A DNA stretch of 64,000 nt from JAFMJV01 sp963814315 (GTDB lineage: Bacteria; Chloroflexota; Limnocylindria; Limnocylindrales; CSP1-4), in assembly GCA_963814315.1 (NCBI GenBank), contig CAWFCG010000003.1, positions 744,001-808,000 of the forward strand, in the 5' to 3' direction. Made by a program: the position numbers and the translations under genes. The notes beneath the pieces were generated by a model. The model was not told where the DNA came from. It saw only the letters and a list, made by a program, of their open reading frames with translations, and ran no database searches. Position 1 is the stretch's first letter. Every line of letters begins with the position of its first letter. Below, one piece after another: positions 59,560-64,000 of this stretch.

Positions 59560-60621
59560 ATGGAGATGACCGAACCGATGGCGACCGAAGGCAACAACGA
59601 CGTCCGCGCACTCGATCCACTCGATCTACTCGATGTGCCCGATGTGCCCGCTCTCCCGGGGCTACACTTCCGCACCTATCGGGGCGAGGACGACATCCCG
59701 GCCCTCGTGAAGCTGTACGGCGCGGTGAACCAGTCCCACGGCAACACCGAGGTCTGGACGGTCGCACAGGAGCGCAACGAGCTGCGCAATATCCCCCACG
59801 TGGACCCCCGACGCGACTTCGTCCTCGGCTTCGCGGATGACCGACTGGTTGCGGCCTCGTCCATCGAATGGTCCGACAACAACGAGGGGCAGCGCCTGTA
59901 TCACAGCCGCGGCTGGGTCCATCCCGAGTGGGCCCGACAGGGCATCGGGAGTGCCATGCTCACGCGAAACGAGGCACGCCTGCGGGAGCTGGCGCAGACC
60001 CACCGGCACTCGGTCGAGCCGGCTTTGACGACCTGGTTGGAAGACGCCGACGTCGGCGGCCATGCGCTGTTTGCCACCCGCGGCTATGCCAAGGTACGCA
60101 TCTTCCACCACATGGTTCGGCCGGACATGCATGACATCGCGCTCCCAGCCCTACCAAGCGGGCTCGATGTGCGCCCCGTCGGGGCAGACGATTTGCCACA
60201 AGTGTGGGAGGCTATGTCGGAGGCCTTTCGTGATCACTTCGGGGGTCAGCCGGATACTCCCGAGGAGTATCGGAGCTGGGCGGAGGACCCTGAGCTCGAC
60301 CCGAGCTTGATGGTCGTGGCCTTCGATGGTGACGAGATCGCCGGTGGCGTTCTGGGCTACATCGCCACAGCGGAGAACGAGACACATGGCTACCGACGCG
60401 GCTGGGCCGACACGGTGTTTACCCGCCGCCCCTGGCGACGTCGCGGCCTAGCCGGGGCGCTGTTGGGCCGCTGCCTGGTCGTGCTGCGGGAGCGCGGCAT
60501 GACCTCGGCGCAATTGGATGTCGACACCGAGAACGCTGCCGATGCCCTGACCCTCTACGTTCGGCACCGCTTCGAGAGCGATCGTGCGTCCTCGGTCTGG
60601 CAGAAGGCGCTGCGAGCATGA
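59560..60621 (+). CDS. GNAT acetyltransferase with two GNAT domains (paralogue 1)
   Basis: 353 residues in two GNAT halves. The first has a LGFADDRLVAASSIEWSDN strand and HPEWARQGIGSAMLTRNEAR (acetyl-CoA loop). The second has VAFDGDEIAGGVLGYIAT, TRRPWRRRGLAGALLGRCLV and LDVDTENAADALTLYVRHRF. The layout resembles mycothiol synthase-type double-GNAT proteins, but that activity is not implied. The ATG starts directly after the rsgA stop, and the next gene overlaps its end (ATGA). It is about half identical to the next gene by eye, so the pair arose by tandem duplication. Confidence 0.85.
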   Translation: MEMTEPMATEGNNDVRALDPLDLLDVPDVPALPGLHFRTYRGEDDIPALVKLYGAVNQSHGNTEVWTVAQERNELRNIPHVDPRRDFVLGFADDRLVAASSIEWSDNNEGQRLYHSRGWVHPEWARQGIGSAMLTRNEARLRELAQTHRHSVEPALTTWLEDADVGGHALFATRGYAKVRIFHHMVRPDMHDIALPALPSGLDVRPVGADDLPQVWEAMSEAFRDHFGGQPDTPEEYRSWAEDPELDPSLMVVAFDGDEIAGGVLGYIATAENETHGYRRGWADTVFTRRPWRRRGLAGALLGRCLVVLRERGMTSAQLDVDTENAADALTLYVRHRFESDRASSVWQKALRA

Positions 60622-61628
60622 GCGAGACTGTGGGCATGCTCCTCCCGGTCGTGCCGGCCATTCCTGGCCTATGGTTTCGGCCATATCGCGATGAGTCGGA
60701 CCTGCCGGCGCTGGTGGATCTGCTGCGAGCGGCGGAGGCGGCCAACGGCGAGGAGATGGTGACCAGCCTCGACCGTCTGCGCGTGCGCTACCGCAATATG
60801 TCACGCATCGACCCCACGCAGGACGTGATCCTTGGGTTCGTCGATGACCGACTAGTCGCGCACTCCGTCATCGGGTGGGCCGATACGGGGTATGGCGAAC
60901 GGCACTTCGACGCTCTAGGTGACGTTCATCCTGACTGGCGTCGGTGCGGCATCGGCACGGCCATGGCCAGGCGCAACGAGGACCGTCTGCTGGAGATCGC
61001 CCGCGACCTGGACTTCGACGGCATCCCCGTGTTGACGACATGGATGCAGGATCTCGATGTGGGCGCCCGCGAGCTGGCACGCCGTCGTGGCTACGATCAG
61101 GTTCGAGTGTTTCACCACATGCTGTGCCCGTCGCTGGACGGGATCGAGATCGCCCCCCTCCCCGCTGGGTTGGAGGTGCGGCCGCTCACGCGCGAGCTGC
61201 TGCCCGCCTATTGGGCGGCGATGTGTGAGGCCTTTCGCGACCACTTCGGGGCATGGGACGACTCACCCTCGGCGTACCAGACCTGGGTCGAGAACCCGCT
61301 CTTCGACCTGGACTTGCAGATCGTCGCATTCCACGGTGACGAGATCGCCGGCGGCATCCATGCTGCCATCGACCCGGTCGAGAACGGCGAGCATCAGTAC
61401 CTGCGCGGCTGGACCGAGCCCATCTTCACTCGTCGTCCCTGGCGCCGGCGTGGCCTTGCCTCGGCGCTTCTCGGGCGCACCCTGACTGCGTTGCAGGATC
61501 GCGGCATGACCGCCGCGCAGCTTCATGTCGATGCTGAGAACGCCAACCGGGCCCTCGCACTGTACGAGCGCCACGGCTTTACCGTGACTCGGTCCTCCTC
61601 GGAATGGCACAAGCCACTGCGCGCCTGA
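60618..61628 (+). CDS. GNAT acetyltransferase with two GNAT domains (paralogue 2)
   Basis: 336 residues, closely parallel to paralogue 1: FRPYRDESDLPALVDLLRAA, LGFVDDRLVAHSVIGWADTG, HPDWRRCGIGTAMARRNEDR (first acetyl-CoA loop). TRRPWRRRGLASALLGRTLT and LHVDAENANRALALYERHGF complete the second domain. The substrate is unknown. It starts within the stop of paralogue 1, so both are made from one message. The first acetyl-CoA loop has RRCGIG in place of RQGIG-type sequence. Confidence 0.85.
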   Translation: MSETVGMLLPVVPAIPGLWFRPYRDESDLPALVDLLRAAEAANGEEMVTSLDRLRVRYRNMSRIDPTQDVILGFVDDRLVAHSVIGWADTGYGERHFDALGDVHPDWRRCGIGTAMARRNEDRLLEIARDLDFDGIPVLTTWMQDLDVGARELARRRGYDQVRVFHHMLCPSLDGIEIAPLPAGLEVRPLTRELLPAYWAAMCEAFRDHFGAWDDSPSAYQTWVENPLFDLDLQIVAFHGDEIAGGIHAAIDPVENGEHQYLRGWTEPIFTRRPWRRRGLASALLGRTLTALQDRGMTAAQLHVDAENANRALALYERHGFTVTRSSSEWHKPLRA

Positions 61629-61692
61629 GGTTGGGGCTTTGGCCCTGAGGCCGACCGCCTGGCAGCCCTTTCAACCCGACTCCTGGGGTTCG

Positions 61693-62343
61693 CTACCAGG
61701 GCAGCTTTCGCTGCTGGGCGACCGTCTGCAGCCAAGGCTTCTCGCGGCCGATGGTCGTCTGGGGGCCATGCCCGGGGAGCACCGTCAGGCCCTCGTCGAG
61801 CGTGGACAGGCGCGCCAGCGAGTCGACCATCAGCGCGGCATCACCACCGGGTAGGTCGGTGCGGCCCCAGCCGCCGGCGAACAGCGTGTCGCCACTGATC
61901 AGCACGCGATCTTCGTCACTCAGCAGACAGACCGAGCCCTCGGTATGCCCCGGGGTATGGAGAACGGTCAGGTCGATATCACCGAATCGGATGCGCGAGC
62001 CTTCGGCCAGATCCAGCGCCGGGATGCTGGGCGGGATGGGGAATGGTGCTGACATCAGGTCCGGTTGGACCAGGCCGTGCCGGTCGGCGATGTGGGCGGC
62101 CAGCTTGGCGCCGGTGGCGATCACGGCTTCAGCGTTGTCACCGATGTGGTCCCAATGTCGGTGTGTGCTGACGATGAAGCGGAGGCTCCACCCTTCGTCG
62201 CCCAGGATCTGCGTCAGCCACCGGACGGACGGGGTGGCCGTGTCGATGGCGATGGCTTCTCGCGTGCGGAGGTCGGCCAGGATCCAGACATTGGTCGCGA
62301 CCGGGCCGGTGGTGAGAGTGAGCACGTTCATGTCCATGAGCAT
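61693..62343 (-). CDS. MBL-fold hydrolase (glyoxalase II-like)
   Basis: 216 residues. The metal motif is STHRHWDHIGD (HxHxDH). The later metal ligands are in VLHTPGHTEGSVCLLSDEDR, VLISGDTLFAGGWGRTDLPG (the GDTLF...GRTD block of glyoxalase II-like proteins) and VLPGHGPQTTIGRE. The start could be 62343, 62337 or 62331 (three close Met codons). It probably hydrolyses a thioester or similar bond. It is divergent from the other MBL gene at 62437. Confidence 0.88.
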   Translation of the reverse strand: MLMDMNVLTLTTGPVATNVWILADLRTREAIAIDTATPSVRWLTQILGDEGWSLRFIVSTHRHWDHIGDNAEAVIATGAKLAAHIADRHGLVQPDLMSAPFPIPPSIPALDLAEGSRIRFGDIDLTVLHTPGHTEGSVCLLSDEDRVLISGDTLFAGGWGRTDLPGGDAALMVDSLARLSTLDEGLTVLPGHGPQTTIGREKPWLQTVAQQRKLPW

Positions 62344-62436
62344 ACCTGCCGCCGGGTAGCCCCACGGCCGGTCCCTTGGCTGGCGAATGGTTAGGATGCC
62401 TCTCAGTCACCCGGCACGCACGACTGGAGGAGACCG

Positions 62437-63192
62437 ATGAGCGAAGACCTGGGATTCCGATTCACCTGGTACGGGCACGCCACGGTGCATGCCGAGAGCG
62501 AGGCCGGTACCAGCATCCTCATCGACCCCTGGTTCGGCAATCCGCGTTCGCCGGTCGGCCCCGACGCCATCGAGCGTTGCGACGTGATGTTGGTGACCCA
62601 TGGCCACCACGATCACCTGGGCGCGATGCCCGGGCAGATCAGCGAGGCCGATGCCGTGACCATCGCTCGCCGTACGGCTCCGGCCTGGCCAGCCATCCAT
62701 GAGCTGAACCTGTGGCTTGGCGCGCAGGACACCGGCGACGCCGAACTGGTGGGTATGAACAAGGGGGGCTCGGTCGAGGTGCGGGGAGTCCGCGTCAGCA
62801 TGGTGCATGCCGAGCACTCCGGGGGCGACTGGGTCTCCGAGTCCGGCGTGCCGCTGTACCTCGGTGAGCCGGGAGGGTTCGTGGTGCAGTTGGAGAACGG
62901 GCGGCGGTTCTACCACGCCGGCGACACGGCGCTGTTCGGTGACATGCGGCTCATCGGTGAGATGTACCGGCCGCATGTGGCATTTCTGCCCATCGGCGGC
63001 CACTTCACCATGGATCCACCCGCGGCGGCACGGGCGGTCGAGTTGCTGGGCGTGGCCGTGGTCGTGCCGATCCACTATGGGACGTTCCCCATCCTTGCCG
63101 GCACCCCTGACGAGCTACGATCGGAGCTGGAGCGGCTCGGTCTAGGCGATGTGCGTGTGCTGTCTCCTGAGCCCGGCGTCACGGTCGACTGA
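62437..63192 (+). CDS. UPF0173-type metal-dependent hydrolase (MBL fold)
   Basis: 251 residues. FTWYGHATVHAESEAGTSIL opens the domain, and ILIDPWFGNPRS and VTHGHHDHLGAMP (HxHxDH) follow. VSMVHAEHSGGD, RFYHAGDTALFGDMRLIGEM and FLPIGGHFTMDPPAAARAVE are characteristic of the UPF0173/YtkL group. VVPIHYGTFPIL carries the last His. The ATG at 62437 follows a GGAGGAGACCG site. The physiological substrate is unknown. Confidence 0.9.
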   Translation: MSEDLGFRFTWYGHATVHAESEAGTSILIDPWFGNPRSPVGPDAIERCDVMLVTHGHHDHLGAMPGQISEADAVTIARRTAPAWPAIHELNLWLGAQDTGDAELVGMNKGGSVEVRGVRVSMVHAEHSGGDWVSESGVPLYLGEPGGFVVQLENGRRFYHAGDTALFGDMRLIGEMYRPHVAFLPIGGHFTMDPPAAARAVELLGVAVVVPIHYGTFPILAGTPDELRSELERLGLGDVRVLSPEPGVTVD

Positions 63193-63495
63193 GGAACTGG
63201 TTCACGTGCTCGCGTCCCCAGCGGGATCGCCGACCCGCCTACCCACGAGCCCGCCGCCCGCGTCCGCGCTTACCCGCCCCACGGGTGAATGGACGGAGTG
63301 AGACGCCGCAGAGGCCGCAAACCCTGACGATCGACCCACCGGACGGGTGAAACGACGCACACTCCGACGCATCACCCGCCCCACGGGTATCAGCACCTGT
63401 CGACGGTCACAGGTTCCGGCCGCGCTGCCATCCGTGAAGCGACGATGCAGTCGACGCGAATGGCCAGTGAAGCGAACATGAGCAGACTCCCTGCC
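63193..63495. other. Intergenic region with palindromic repeats
   Basis: About 300 bases without a gene. Most of it is the third cluster of the ACCC...GGGT palindromic repeat. Confidence 0.5.
63272..63394 (+). repeat. Palindromic ACCC...GGGT repeat, third cluster (degenerate)
   Basis: Cores start at 63272 (ACCCGCCCCACGGGTGAA), 63334 (ACCCACCGGACGGGTGAA) and 63374 (ACCCGCCCCACGGGTATC). The arms match those of the 48 kb clusters, but spacing is 62 and 40 bases rather than 51. ACCCG/CGGGT and ACCC/GGGT arms both occur, so pairing is kept while bases vary. Confidence 0.65.
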
Positions 63496-64000
63496 ATGGT
63501 CACACTCGAACGCCGCCGGGATCGCGGATGTCGTAATGCTCGTCGTCTGTTGCAGCAACTCGGTGGTGAGCTCCGTGATGCCCGCCTAGCCGCTGGTGTG
63601 AGCCAGCGCCACGTGGCCCAGGTCGCGGGCTCGGCCAGTCCTCCATCAGTCGCGCCGAGTCGGCCGAAGGCGACGCAGCGACCCTCAGCAATCTCGCTAT
63701 CCACGGCGCCGCCTTGGGCCTGCGGCTCAGCGTCAAGCTGTGTCCAGAGGGAGAGGCGGTGCGCGACGCGGGCCAACTGCGTGTGCTGCAGCGTTTCCGC
63801 CCGCATGTCCACCCCGACTATCGATGGACGTCGGTAGCGACGGTCGGCGGGTTCGGGGACCTACGTGCCTGGGATGTCTTGCTCGCTGGGCGGGTCACCA
63901 TCGGGATCGATGCCGAGACTCGGCTTCATGACATCCAGGGCTTGCAGCGCCGCTTCGAGACCAAGTGGCGAGATAGTGGGGTCGACCGGATCGTCCTTCT
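63496..64000 (+). CDS. XRE-type HTH protein with nuclease-like C-terminus (frameshifted; 3' end off window)
   Basis: ATG 63496 (or 63478) starts a helix-turn-helix: LLQQLGGELRDARLAAGVSQ, RHVAQVAG. After one missing G in the run at 63627-63629 it continues as LGQSSISRAESAEGDAATLS, LAIHGAALGLRLSVKLCPEG, RVLQRFRPHVHPDYRWTSVA, GDLRAWDVLLAGRVTIGIDA and ETRLHDIQGLQRRFETKWRD. The last part resembles the restriction-endonuclease-like domain seen in HTH proteins of GC-rich bacteria (LRAWD...ExE...RR). The frame is open to the right edge. The repeat cluster lies just upstream. The shift may be a sequence error. Confidence 0.65.

Overview
The window is one continuous stretch of GC-rich bacterial chromosome, densely coded on both strands. 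There is no rRNA and only one tRNA. The gene set (tig-clpP-clpX, a lone groEL behind a CIRCE site, DUF4446, a CpaE-like receiver/ATPase fusion, a MoxR-DUF58-transglutaminase operon, a long class II aldolase) suggests a free-living member of the Chloroflexota or a neighbouring phylum. This is an inference from gene content, not from a marker phylogeny.

Layout. 1-6.9 kb: CpaE-like protein running off the left edge, a methyltransferase, a UvrD-type helicase-nuclease and small membrane proteins. 7.4-10.6 kb: a decayed patch holding pieces of a canonical rarA, a cut-off SRPBCC protein and a broken winged-helix protein, next to an intact but divergent RarA-like ATPase. 10.7-23.1 kb: a stress-type cluster (PPK2, P-type ATPase, SulP transporter, CMD protein, large MalT/LuxR-type regulator, DUF2252, DUF6325 and small membrane proteins). 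Four of its transcription units carry the same palindromic upstream site. 23.4-26.9 kb: a serine-type operon (class V aminotransferase, SerA, histidine phosphatase). 26.9-31.5 kb: MoxR, DUF58, transglutaminase. 31.7-36 kb: zinc-ribbon proteins, including one with a long Glu-Pro repeat, and a BrkB-like membrane protein. 36-43.5 kb: valS, a dienelactone hydrolase, clpX, clpP, tig and tRNA-Leu(UAG), which is fused directly to a headless PLAT-domain gene. 44.5-48.1 kb: two membrane-associated proteins and groEL. 48.1-49.2 kb: a DUF4160-DUF2442 pair bracketed by clusters of a 51-bp palindromic repeat. 49.2-53.1 kb: CinA-like, Mrp and aldolase genes. 53.3-56.2 kb: a two-gene HTH module, a META-domain lipoprotein-like protein and a degenerate P-loop-like protein. 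56.3-61.6 kb: an ABC exporter with an attenuator-like leader, rsgA and two tandem double-GNAT genes. 61.7-64 kb: two metallo-beta-lactamase-fold hydrolases, another palindromic repeat cluster, and an XRE-type HTH/nuclease-like gene running off the right edge.

Several otherwise good genes are broken by single-base shifts. Three of these breaks lie in the same octamer, GGTCGATC. This looks more like a sequencing or consensus fault at a modified motif than true gene decay, so these genes are listed as coding with the shift described. The 7.4-8.8 kb patch, by contrast, has stops and missing parts and looks truly degraded.

The most novel-looking elements are the shared palindromic operator around the LuxR-type regulator and the 51-bp double-palindrome repeat around the DUF4160-DUF2442 pair.
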